A stretch of DNA of 64,000 bases, taken from NCBI GenBank assembly GCA_963707695.1, contig CAVPQY010000004.1, positions 992,001-1,056,000 on the forward strand. Direction: 5' to 3'. The notes under the pieces are model-generated. The model was not told the DNA's origin. It was given only the letters and a program-made list of their open reading frames with translations, and made no database searches. The stretch's first letter is position 1. Each line of letters opens with the position of its first letter. The stretch is from JAOPZW01 sp963707695. GTDB lineage: Bacteria; Actinomycetota; Thermoleophilia; Solirubrobacterales; Solirubrobacteraceae. The position numbers and the translations under genes were made by a program. Positions 47,694-55,785 of this stretch are shown here, in pieces.

Positions 47694-48843
47694 TCAGCCC
47701 GTGCAGGGCCCGGTCGACACCGGCCCCGAGGCGGTCTCCACGGCGCGCGCGACGAGGTCGGGCGGCACGGCGTAGCCGCCGGGGCGGGCCGCCCCGCGCG
47801 TCGCCGCGAAGACCGTCGCCAGCACGCGGCCGCCGCCGTCGACGAGCGGGCCGCCCGAGTTCCCGGGCTGGACCCGGCCGCGGAAGGTCACGAGCCGGCG
47901 GCGCACCGGCCCGCGGCCGTAGGCGTCCTGCGTCAGCGCGGTCGTCGTGGCGCCCACGCGCGCGGCCCGGACGCGGTAGGGGCCGTCGAGGGGGAACCCG
48001 AGCACGGCCCCCGCCGTGCCGCGGGGAGCCGACGCGGCCAGGCGCAGCGCCGGGGCGGGCAGGCCCGGGACGGCCAGCACCGCGAGGTCGTTGTGCGGGT
48101 CGAAGGCGATCGCGCGGGCGTCGTAGGCCGGCCCGTCGGGGCCCGGCCGGACCGGTCGTGTCGGTCTCGCCGGCGACGACGTGGGCGTTCGTGACGACGA
48201 CGCCGCGGGCGGCGACCCAGCCCGAGCCCTCGATGCCCAGCCCGCAGGCCGTCCCGCGCACGCGCACGACGCTCGCGCCGGCGGCGGCCACCTGCGGGTC
48301 GCGCGCGATCCGGCGGTCGGGCGGCCCCACGCGGACGGCCGGGCCGTCGATCCGCGGCACCGGGTCGAAGCGCGCGAGGGCGTTGAGGATCGGCCCCGAC
48401 GGCGGGAGCAGGTCGTTGAGCGCCCGCAGCACCGAGGAGCGCTGGATGTCCGTCCGCAGCGCCCGCGCCCCGGGGGTCTGCAGCGCGACCGCGCCCACCA
48501 GCCAGACCAGCCCGAGCGCGACCGCGACCGCCAGCAGCGCGCCGGCCGCCCCGTCGACCAGGCCGAACCCCGGCAGCCGCAGGCGCGACCGGACCCCCGC
48601 GCCCAGCGCCTCGAGCAGGCCTCCGAGCAGGAGGCCGCCGAGGAGCGCCCCGAGCAGGCCGAAGAGCGGCGCGTAGGGCGACGACGAGCCCTGGTCGACG
48701 AGGGCGGCGCCGAGGCGCCCCCCGAGGAGGAGGCCGCCGGCGAACCCGGCGAGGGCCGCCGCGCCCACGACGAAGCCCCGGGACCACCCGGTGACCGCGG
48801 CGAGGAGCGCGAAGGCGACGATGAGCCAGTCCAGGGCGGTCAC
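47694..48843 (-). CDS. CvpA-domain trypsin-like serine protease (MarP-like); apparent frameshift near 48153
   Basis: This joins four N-terminal hydrophobic helices of the CvpA family (about residues 1-120) to a periplasmic trypsin-like domain, the layout of mycobacterial MarP, which protects against acid and oxidative stress. The catalytic residues are found across the break: VVTNAHVVAG (His), FDPHNDLAVL (Asp) and RVQPGNSGGPLVD (Ser). One extra G at about 48153 splits the coding frame; removing it gives GETDTTVRPGPDGPAY. The chain is about 383 residues, the expected size. The GTG start follows a TACCCT hexamer by 11 nt, on the opposite strand from the PBP gene. Confidence 0.85.
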
Positions 48844-48854
48844 GGCGGCGGCGA

Positions 48855-48864
48855 AGGGTACGCT
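48855..48864. promoter_or_regulatory. Overlapping divergent -10 elements
   Basis: TACCCT (minus strand, 48860-48855) and TACGCT (plus strand, 48859-48864) share the central TA of GTAC. Each is exactly 11 nt from the start codon it would serve (GTG at 48843 and TTG at 48876). Confidence 0.5.
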
Positions 48865-48875
48865 GCGCGCGAACC

Positions 48876-50646
48876 TTGCCCGCCGCCAGCCAGCCTGCGC
48901 ACCGGCCTCGGGGGCCGAGCCGGTCGCGCCGCCGCCAGGTCGCCGCGCGCCGGGGCGCGGCCGTCGTCGTGGTCGTCGCCGTCGTCGCCTTCGTGGCCGG
49001 CCTGGTCACCGGTGCCCGCCACGACGACCGCGGCGAGCGCCTGGCCCAGCGCTACGCGACGGCCTTCGCCCGCGGCGACTGGGCCGCGCTGCACCGCGAG
49101 CTGACCACCGCGGCCCAGCGGCGGGTGCCGGTCGTGCGCTTCGCCGACGCCCACCGCGACGCGCTCGCCACGGCGACCGCCACCTCGGTCACCGCCGGGG
49201 AGCCGCGCCGGCGCGACGGCACCTGGCGCATCCCCGTCCACGTGGCCACGCGCGCCTTCGGGCCCGTCGACGCGACGCTCGCCGTCCCGACCGAGGACGA
49301 CGGCGGCCGGCTCGCGGTGCCCTGGCGGCCCGACCTCGTCTTCCCCGGCCTGCGCCCGGGCGAGGCCCTGGGCCGGACGGTCCGCCTGGCGCCGCGCGCG
49401 ACGCTCCTGGCCCGGGACGGGACGGTCCTCGCCCGGGGCCCCGGCCGCACCTCCCCGGACCCGGAGCTGGCGGCGTCGGTCGCCGGGCGGGTCGGGCCCG
49501 GCGCCGCCCGAGCGCGCCGCCGCCCTGCGGGCGGCCGGGGTCCCGGACGGCGCCGTCGTCGGGCTCAGCGGCCTCGAGCGCGCCTTCGACGACCGCCTGC
49601 GCGGGACGCCGGGCGGCACCCTGCTGGCCGGCGGGCGCGTGCTGGCCCGCCGCGGCCCCGTCGCGGGGACCACGGTGCGGACGACGGTCGTGCCGCGCAT
49701 CGAGCGCGCCGCCGTCACCGCGCTCGCCGGGCGCCTGGGCGGCGTCGTCGTCCTGCGGCCGCGGACCGGGGCGGTGCTCGCCTTCGCCGGCATCCCGTTC
49801 AGCGGCCTGCAGCCCCCGGGCTCGACGTTCAAGGTCGTCACGGTCACCGCCGGGCTGGAGGCACGCGTCACCCGGCCGTCGAAGGCCTACCCGGTCCAGA
49901 CCGCGGCGACGATCGAGGGCGTCGAGCTCCAGAACGCGAACGGCGAGTCCTGCGGCGGCACGCTCGTCCAGGCCTTCGCCGAGTCCTGCAACTCGGTCTT
50001 CGCGCCCATGGGCGTCGCGGTCGGGGCGCGGCGGCTGGTCGCGACCGCGCGGCGCTTCGGGTTCGACCAGCCGCCCGACGTGCCGGGCGTGGCGACGTCG
50101 ACCATCCCGGCGGCGGCCGAGATCGGCGACGACCTGGCGCTCGGCTCGACCGCGATCGGCCAGGGCCGCGTGCAGGCCACGACGCTGCAGATGGCGGCGA
50201 TCGCGGCGACCGTGGGGCTCCGCGGCCGGCGGCCCCGCCTCACCCTCGACGCCGACGCGGCGCGGACCGCGGCCCCGACGACGACCGTCACCACCGCGCG
50301 CACCGCCCGGACCGTCGAGCGCCTCATGCGCGCCGTCGTGACGGGCGGCACCGGCACGGCCGCGGCCATCCCCGGCGTGCCGGTGGCGGGCAAGACGGGC
50401 ACCGCCGAGCTGCGCACGACGCAGCGCTGCTCGCCCCAGCCGGGCCAGCCCGACCCCGAGGCCTGCCAGGACAGCCGCAACGACCCGAGCGACACCGACG
50501 CCTGGTTCGTCGCCTACGCGCCGGCGGGCCGCGGGCGGCCGAAGGTCGCCGTGGGGATCCTGCTCGTCGGCGCCGGGGCCGGCGGCCAGAGCGCGGCGCC
50601 CGCGGCCCGGTCGGTCCTGCTGGAAGCGCTGGCGAAGGGCGGCTAG
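48876..50646 (+). CDS. Penicillin-binding transpeptidase with MecA_N-like domain; apparent frameshift near 49500
   Basis: A class B-like penicillin-binding protein of about 590 residues. A short cytoplasmic part and one membrane helix (AAVVVVVAVVAFVAGLVTGA) precede an NTF2-like domain. The transpeptidase has the active-site SxxK in PPGSTFKVVT, the SxN-like SCN in ESCNSVFAPMG and KTG in VAGKTGTAEL. The frame changes at about 49500; dropping one G gives GRVGPAPPERAAALRAAGV and continues normally. The start is taken as the TTG at 48876 because no ATG/GTG lies in frame nearby. It cross-links peptidoglycan, with the MarP-like protease next to it. Confidence 0.85.
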
Positions 50647-50682
50647 GCCCGGGCGTCGTGGCCCGGGCGTCGTGGCCCGGGC
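50646..50682. terminator. CCCGGG-rich tandem repeat between convergent genes
   Basis: The 14-bp unit GGCCCGGGCGTCGT occurs at 50646-50659 and 50660-50673, then partly at 50674-50682. The three palindromic cores can pair with one another. The block lies between the stops of the PBP and lipoprotein genes, so a bidirectional terminator is likely. Confidence 0.6.
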
Positions 50683-51254
50683 TAGACGTCCAGGTCCTGC
50701 GTCGCGACCTGCTGGGTGTTCTCCGGGTTCGTGATCTTGAAGGTCAGCGGCCGGTTCTGGAGGTCGGCGTCCTTGACCCGGAACAGCAGGAGCGAGCCCT
50801 GGATCGTGCCCTCGGCGGCCGGGGTGTCGCCGCCGGGCAGGATCTCCGTCGGCCGCAGCGTGGTCGGCCGGTAGGCGAAGACGTTGTCGGGGGGGAGCGG
50901 CACCGGCCGGTAGATGTCGCGCTGCGTGTCCTCGAGCGTGAACTCGCGCGCGGTCGGCCGCGGCGCGCCGTCCTTCGTGTCGTACTGGACCCGCAGGAAC
51001 ACGGCGAACCAGGTCTCGTCGGGCTTGAGGTCGCGGGCCGTGGGGGGCAGGCCGATGAGGTAGGCGCGGTCCTCGGCGTCCGTCGGGTTGAGCTCGCGCG
51101 AGATCTGCACCTGGTACTTCAGGCCGCCGACGTCCGAGTACATCCCCTCGGCGACGCCCTCGCCCGCGTAGGTCCGGTCCTCGGAGCCGCACGCGCCGAG
51201 GGCGCCGGCGAGGACGGCGAGGAGGGCGAGCAGGACGAGGGGGCGCAGGCGCAT
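50682..51254 (-). CDS. Lipoprotein of unknown function
   Basis: A 190-residue lipoprotein. The signal peptide ends in a lipobox (AGALGAC, Cys at about residue 22), so it should be anchored outside the membrane after Lgt and Lsp processing. The mature part is a compact beta-rich domain with GLKYQVQISRELNPTDAEDR and TFKITNPENTQQV, resembling DUF4352-type immunoprotective lipoproteins in overall pattern, but the family is not certain. TAGGAT lies 10 nt before the ATG, implying a short or absent leader. The upstream SRPBCC stop is 13 bp before its start. Confidence 0.8.
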   Translation of the reverse strand: MRLRPLVLLALLAVLAGALGACGSEDRTYAGEGVAEGMYSDVGGLKYQVQISRELNPTDAEDRAYLIGLPPTARDLKPDETWFAVFLRVQYDTKDGAPRPTAREFTLEDTQRDIYRPVPLPPDNVFAYRPTTLRPTEILPGGDTPAAEGTIQGSLLLFRVKDADLQNRPLTFKITNPENTQQVATQDLDV

Positions 51255-51267
51255 GCGGTGGACGATC

Positions 51268-51819
51268 CTAGGGGTTGGGCTGGAAGCGGTCGGGGTCGAA
51301 GCGGAACTGGCTGGCCGGCTTGCGCGCCCCCCCGGACAGCGTGGGCCGGCGGCCGCGCGCCTCGTCCTCCTCGAGGATCGAGCGCAGCCGGCGCAGGCCC
51401 TGGCCGAAGCGCCGCCGCGCCCAGGCGCGGCCGGCGAAGAGCTCCAGCAGGCGGTCCGTCGCCAGCTTCGGCTCGGTGGCGACGGCGAGGCGCACGCGGG
51501 TGGCGCCGTCGCCGGCCGCGTCGAGCTCCCAGACCGCGCGCGTCCGGACCCGGTTGTACTTGCCCGTGCGGCCGGCCGCCACGATCCGCCACGGGCGCTC
51601 GACCTCGATGAGGGTCAGCTCGCCCCACGGGAAGCGCTGCAGCGGCGCGAGGAAGCGGAACCGCGCCCCGGCGCCCAGGCCCAGCGGGTCCTCGCGGGTC
51701 AGGTGCCAGTCGACCATGAAGTGGTCGAGGAACTCCGCGTGGTGCGTGACGTCCTCGAGGTAGGCGAACACGGCCTCGCGCGGGCGGGAGATGGTGACGT
51801 GCAGCTCGACCGGGTCCAC
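51268..51819 (-). CDS. SRPBCC-family protein (START-like)
   Basis: A 183-residue helix-grip protein. VELHVTISRPREAVFAYLED opens a typical SRPBCC domain, with RFRFLAPLQRFPWGELTLIE and VERPWRIV marking the central strands. A long C-terminal helix holds WARRRFGQGLRRLRSILEED, and a short basic tail rich in Phe/Pro follows. No catalytic residues are known for the family. The GTG at 51819 is 10 nt after TAGACT. The gene precedes the lipoprotein by 13 bp, so they may form an operon. Confidence 0.82.
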   Translation of the reverse strand: MDPVELHVTISRPREAVFAYLEDVTHHAEFLDHFMVDWHLTREDPLGLGAGARFRFLAPLQRFPWGELTLIEVERPWRIVAAGRTGKYNRVRTRAVWELDAAGDGATRVRLAVATEPKLATDRLLELFAGRAWARRRFGQGLRRLRSILEEDEARGRRPTLSGGARKPASQFRFDPDRFQPNP

Positions 51820-51859
51820 GGCGCCGCGGAGTCTAGTCCGCCGGTGCGCCCTGGCCGCG

Positions 51860-51905
51860 CCCGGGTGCGCCCGGGCCGCCCGGGCGAGCCCGGGCCGCGC
51901 CCGGG
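51860..51905. repeat. Five CCCGGG palindromes at about 10-bp spacing
   Basis: CCCGGG occurs at 51860, 51870, 51879, 51889 and 51900, all on one face of the helix, just upstream of the SRPBCC gene's -10 at 51830-51835. Confidence 0.6.
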
Positions 51906-51928
51906 TGCGGCGGAGCCGCGGCGCCGGG

Positions 51929-52204
51929 TCAGGCCGCGCGGGCGACCGGTCGCACGGTCACGCCGTGCTCGGCGTGCTGGACGCGCTCGGCCCGCACGGC
52001 CCGGGTGCGCCGCCGCGGGCGGCACAGGTCGCAGACGAGCTCCTCGCGCCCGAAGCGGTGCACGAGCTCCCCGATGAGCGGCGCGCGCCCGCAGTCGGCG
52101 CACCGCGCGGCCCCCTCCCGGAGCCGGCCCACGCCCTTGCGCAGGAGCGTGCGCTCGAGGTCGCGCGGGTCGGCGGGCCTGGTCCCCAGGAGCGGTCGGA
52201 GCAT
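51929..52204 (-). CDS. Small zinc-ribbon protein
   Basis: A 91-residue protein of unknown role. CADCGR and CDLCRP, separated by 19 residues (about 35-62), form a likely four-Cys zinc ribbon. The C-terminal tail is basic (RPRRRTRAVRAERVQ), compatible with nucleic-acid binding. ATG 52204 was chosen because the open frame upstream (to 52330) looks like non-coding sequence. There is no close gene upstream on this strand. Confidence 0.7.
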   Translation of the reverse strand: MLRPLLGTRPADPRDLERTLLRKGVGRLREGAARCADCGRAPLIGELVHRFGREELVCDLCRPRRRTRAVRAERVQHAEHGVTVRPVARAA

Positions 52205-52428
52205 GGCGCGGGGTTCGGCGCGCGGTCCCCTCGTCCTGCCTGCACCTGGGCGGTTCCTGGCACGCCGCGACTCGTCATCCCCACCCTCGCGGACCGCCGT
52301 CGATCGATAAAGGCCGCATGGCCAAGCCATTTTCTGCCCCGATGGCCGGTTGACACCACCGGTAGAGTTCGTGCTCAGGCACGGCGCGGACTCCCCCGGT
52401 CGTGCGGGCGGCGGACAAGGGAGATCTC

Positions 52429-53001
52429 ATGAGGTCGCTGACGACGGGGACCCTGGCCGGGACCGGGTCGTTCCGGTGCGAGGAGTGCGGGTACGTCGTG
52501 ACGCTCGGCGCCGCGGACGTGCTTCCGGCGTGCCCGGGCTGCAACGGCGACCGGTTCGTGCGCGCGTCGCTGTTCACGGCGACGGACGCCGGCACGCGTG
52601 CGCCCGCGGGCGACGCCCAGGACCGCGACGCCGTGGTGGCCGCGGTCCGCGACACCCTGGAGGGATCGACCCAGTACCTCGCCTGGCGCGAGGGCGACGA
52701 CGTCCGGATCGTCCCGCTCGAGCGCGAGTGGACGCGGATCGGCCGCAGCCTGGCCGCCGACGTGCGCTTCGACGACCCGACCGTCTCGCGCCGGCACGCG
52801 CTCATCGTGCGCCAGCCCGACGGCGTGCGGGTCCTCGACGACCGCAGCCTCAACGGGGTCTTCGTCAACGGCGAGCGCGTCGAGTGGCGCGTCCTCTCCG
52901 ACGGCGACGAGATCGTCGTCGGCCGCTACCACCTGCACTTCGTGGACGGGCGGGCCGCCCACCTGCCGGCCGCCGGCGCCACCCTCGAAGCCGCCGGCTG
53001 A
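52429..53001 (+). CDS. FHA-domain protein with N-terminal zinc ribbon
   Basis: A 190-residue protein. CEECGYVV and CPGCNGDRF (about residues 17-42) make a zinc ribbon. A forkhead-associated domain (about 100-180) follows, with IGRSLAADVRFDDPTVSRRHALI and LNGVFVNGERVEW carrying the Arg, Ser, His and Asn typical of phosphothreonine binding. The frame starts earlier (GTG 52402), but ATG 52429 has AAGGGAGA before it. The gene ends in a hairpin whose loop is its TGA (52993-53007), and ParA follows after 67 bp. Confidence 0.85.
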   Translation: MRSLTTGTLAGTGSFRCEECGYVVTLGAADVLPACPGCNGDRFVRASLFTATDAGTRAPAGDAQDRDAVVAAVRDTLEGSTQYLAWREGDDVRIVPLEREWTRIGRSLAADVRFDDPTVSRRHALIVRQPDGVRVLDDRSLNGVFVNGERVEWRVLSDGDEIVVGRYHLHFVDGRAAHLPAAGATLEAAG

Positions 53002-53068
53002 GCCGGCGCGGCGCAGCGCGCGGGCCGGTCGGCTCCAAGTCACCGCCCCGGCTACCATCCCGCGCTCC

Positions 53069-53851
53069 ATGGCCCAGAAGATCGCGGTGCTCTCCCAGAA
53101 GGGCGGGACGGGGAAGACGACCACCGTCCGGCACCTCACCGACGTGCTGCGGCGGTCCGGGCTCAGCGTCCTGGCCGTCGACCTCGACCCGCAGGGCAAC
53201 CTGTCGGACTACTTCGACGTCTCGCCCGACGCGCAGCCGACGGTCCGCGAGGTCCTCCTGGGCCAGGCCAAGGCCCGCGAAGCGGTCCACGACGGCGTCA
53301 TCCCCGCGAACCTGTCGCTCGCGGAGGCCGAGTTGTCCCTCGCGGGCAAGATGGGCCGCGAGCTGAGCCTGCGCAAGGCGCTCAAGGGCCTCGACGAGGA
53401 GTGGGACGTCATCTTCTTCGACTGCCCGCCGAACCTCGGGCTGCTGACGGTCAACGCCCTCGTGGCCGGCGACTACGCGCTCCTGAGCGCCGAGGCGCAG
53501 TACTTCGCGATGCAGGGCGTCGAGCAGGCGCTCGAGGTCATCGAGCTGGCCCGCGACGGCCTGAACCCCTCGCTCGAGTGGCTCGGCGTCGTCTTCAACA
53601 TCGCCGACATGCGGACGACGCACTCGCGCGAGGCCTACACGTCGCTGAAGGAGCACGTGGGCGACAAGCTGCTGGCCACCACGGTGCGGCAGTCGATCGC
53701 CTACGCGGAGTCCGCCGAGCGCGGCGTCTCCATCCTCGACTACCGTCCCGACCTCGGCCAGGACTACGTCGCCCTGGCCGACGAGCTGCTCGGCAAGCTC
53801 GGGCTGCCGAACGCGCGGCGCAAGCTGCGCTCGACGCTCACCGCGGCCTAG
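53069..53851 (+). CDS. ParA-family ATPase
   Basis: A 260-residue Walker-type ParA ATPase. KGGTGKTT at about residues 11-18 is the deviant Walker A with the signature Lys, VDLDPQGNLSDYF (about 38-50) follows, and VIFFDCPPNLGLLTVNAL (about 112-129) is the Walker B region. No ParB or parS-like repeat is seen nearby, so it is more likely a cargo-positioning orphan than the chromosome-partition ParA. TACCAT lies 10 nt before the ATG and no ribosome site is visible. Confidence 0.88.
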   Translation: MAQKIAVLSQKGGTGKTTTVRHLTDVLRRSGLSVLAVDLDPQGNLSDYFDVSPDAQPTVREVLLGQAKAREAVHDGVIPANLSLAEAELSLAGKMGRELSLRKALKGLDEEWDVIFFDCPPNLGLLTVNALVAGDYALLSAEAQYFAMQGVEQALEVIELARDGLNPSLEWLGVVFNIADMRTTHSREAYTSLKEHVGDKLLATTVRQSIAYAESAERGVSILDYRPDLGQDYVALADELLGKLGLPNARRKLRSTLTAA

Positions 53852-53875
53852 CGGACGGCGGCCGCCCCGCGCGGC

Positions 53876-54727
53876 CTAGAGCTCGCGCACGTCGGCGCCC
53901 TGCGGCTCGAACGGCGCCCGCAGGACGTCGGCCCAGCCCGCCGTCTCGCGCCGCAGCGCCGCGACGACGCCCGGGGTCTGGTCCATCTGGCACCAGACGA
54001 GCACCGTCGGGCCGGCGCCGGAGAGGGTCGCCCCCAGCGCCCCGAGCTCCTGCGCCGCGTCGACGACGGCCATCGACCGCGGGTAGAGGTGCCGGCGGCG
54101 GGGCTGGTGCAGGCGGTCGCGCAGGCCGCGCGAGACGAGCTCCCAGTCGCCGCGGCTGAGCCCGAGGACGAGGAGCGCGGCGTGCGCGGCCGAGAAGACG
54201 GCGTCGCCGAGCGGCACCTCGTCGGGCACGCAGGCGCGCGCCTGCCGCGTCCGCACGGGCTCGTGGGGCACGACGAGCACGGCCTCCAGGCCCGCCGGGG
54301 CGTCGAAGCGCGTGACCTCCCCGTCGGTGCACACGACGAACCCGCCCTGCAGGGCGGCCGCGACGTTGTCCGGATGGCCCTCCAGCCCCGTGGCGAGGGC
54401 CTGGACGTCCGCGTCGAGCTCGAAGACGTGGTCGGCGGCCAGCAGGCCGGCCACGTACGCCGCGGCGCTCGTCCCGAGCCCGCCGCTGAGCGGGATCTCG
54501 GAGCGGATCCGGAAGGTGAAGGCCTCCGGCGACGCGAGGGTGGCGAACCCGCGCACGACGAGGTTGCGCGCATCCCTGGCCACGGCCAGGTCCGTCTCGA
54601 CCGCGAACGTGCCCGTCTCGACGACCTCGACCTCGAGGTGCAGCCCCAGCGCGGCGGCCAGCGCGTCGAACCCCGGGCCGAGGTTGGCGGACGAGGCCGG
54701 GACCCGGACGAGGCGGCGGCGCTTCAC
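53876..54727 (-). CDS. thrB: Homoserine kinase
   Basis: A 283-residue GHMP-family kinase that phosphorylates homoserine for threonine synthesis. VPASSANLGPGFDALAAALGL (about residues 9-29) and IPLSGGLGTSAAAYVAGLLA (about 78-97, the phosphate-binding motif with Thr where Ser is common) are diagnostic, and GATLSGAGPTVLVW (about 232-245) is the third GHMP motif. It starts at a GTG, 16 bp after thrC, as the last gene of the lysA-hom-thrC-thrB operon. Confidence 0.93.
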   Translation of the reverse strand: MKRRRLVRVPASSANLGPGFDALAAALGLHLEVEVVETGTFAVETDLAVARDARNLVVRGFATLASPEAFTFRIRSEIPLSGGLGTSAAAYVAGLLAADHVFELDADVQALATGLEGHPDNVAAALQGGFVVCTDGEVTRFDAPAGLEAVLVVPHEPVRTRQARACVPDEVPLGDAVFSAAHAALLVLGLSRGDWELVSRGLRDRLHQPRRRHLYPRSMAVVDAAQELGALGATLSGAGPTVLVWCQMDQTPGVVAALRRETAGWADVLRAPFEPQGADVREL

Positions 54728-54743
54728 CGGCGGTCCAGCCCGG

Positions 54744-55757
54744 TCACGCGCCGAGCACCGCGTCCTCGAGCGCGGCGAGCTCGGGCTCGCAGGGCACGAC
54801 GCCGCCGGCCTGGTCGAGCGCCGTCTGCGGGTCCTTGAGGCCGTGCCCGGTGAGGACGCAGGCGACGGTCCGCGCCCCCATCGTCCCGTGGCGCAGCAGG
54901 CCGGCGACCGCGGCGGCGCTGGCGGGCTCGCAGAAGACGCCCTCGTGGGAGGCCAGCCAGCGGTAGGCCTCGAGGATCTCGTCGTCGGTGACGGCGGCCA
55001 CGCGCCCGCGCGAGCCGGTCAGGGCGCCCATCGCCTCCTCCCAGCGCGCCGGGTTGCCGATGCGGATCGCGCTGGCCACCGTCTCGGGCTCCTCGACGCG
55101 CTCCCCGTGGACCAGCGGCGCCGCCCCGGCGGCCTGGAAGCCGAGCATCCGCGGGGCCAGGCCGAGCTCCTGGAAGCCCTTCCAGTAGGCGGTGACGTTG
55201 CCCGCGTTGCCGACCGGGATCGACAGCGCCTCGAGCTCCGGGAGCACCTCGGCGACCTCGAACGCGGCGGTCTTCTGGCCCTCCAGGCGCAGCGGGTTGA
55301 CCGAGTTCACGAGCGCGACCGGGTGCCGGGCGGCGAGCTCGCGCACGAGCTCGAGCGCCTGGTCGAAGTTCCCGCGCAGGGCGACGACGCGCGCCCCGTG
55401 CATGAGCGCCTGCGCGAGCTTGCCCGCGGCGATCTTGCCCTCGGGGACGAGCACGGCCCCGCGCAGGCCGCCACGCGCGGCGTAGGCCGCGAGCGAGGCC
55501 GCGGTGTTGCCGGTGGAGGCGCAGACCACCGCCTCGGCGCCCTCCCGAACCGCGCCCGAGACCGCGCACGTCATGCCGCGGTCCTTGAACGAGCCCGTCG
55601 GGTTGGCGCCCTCGATCTTCAGCCAGACGTCGGCGCCGACCTCGCGCGAGAGCACCGGGGCGGGCACGAGCGGCGTGTCGCCCTCGTGCAGCGTGACGAC
55701 GGGGTCGTCCGGAGCGAACGGGAGCCGCTCGCGCCAGCGCTCGATGAGGCCGGTCAC
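54744..55757 (-). CDS. thrC: Threonine synthase
   Basis: A 337-residue PLP enzyme converting O-phosphohomoserine to threonine. NPTGSFKDRGM (about residues 52-62) contains the PLP Lys, STGNTAASLAAYAARGGL (about 80-97) binds the phosphate, and SIPVGNAGNVTAYWKGF lies mid-protein. The length fits the short (bacterial, class 2) form. The GTG start at 55757 lies in a 17-bp tandem duplication shared with the hom stop; this appears to have separated the two genes by a few bases and added a six-codon reading frame between them. Confidence 0.94.
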   Translation of the reverse strand: MTGLIERWRERLPFAPDDPVVTLHEGDTPLVPAPVLSREVGADVWLKIEGANPTGSFKDRGMTCAVSGAVREGAEAVVCASTGNTAASLAAYAARGGLRGAVLVPEGKIAAGKLAQALMHGARVVALRGNFDQALELVRELAARHPVALVNSVNPLRLEGQKTAAFEVAEVLPELEALSIPVGNAGNVTAYWKGFQELGLAPRMLGFQAAGAAPLVHGERVEEPETVASAIRIGNPARWEEAMGALTGSRGRVAAVTDDEILEAYRWLASHEGVFCEPASAAAVAGLLRHGTMGARTVACVLTGHGLKDPQTALDQAGGVVPCEPELAALEDAVLGA

Positions 55758-55785
55758 GTGAACTGCTCGGTCACGTGAACTGCTC
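55752..55785. repeat. 17-bp perfect tandem duplication at the hom/thrC junction
   Basis: On the plus strand GGTCACGTGAACTGCTC occurs twice in tandem (55752-55768 and 55769-55785). Each copy contains a GTGA on the minus strand. Confidence 0.9.

Noticed and set aside
52350..52368. TTGACA followed by TAGAGT as a promoter for the FHA gene
   Set aside because: The hexamers are only 7 nt apart, too close for a sigma-70 promoter, and no -10 lies at 17-18 nt.
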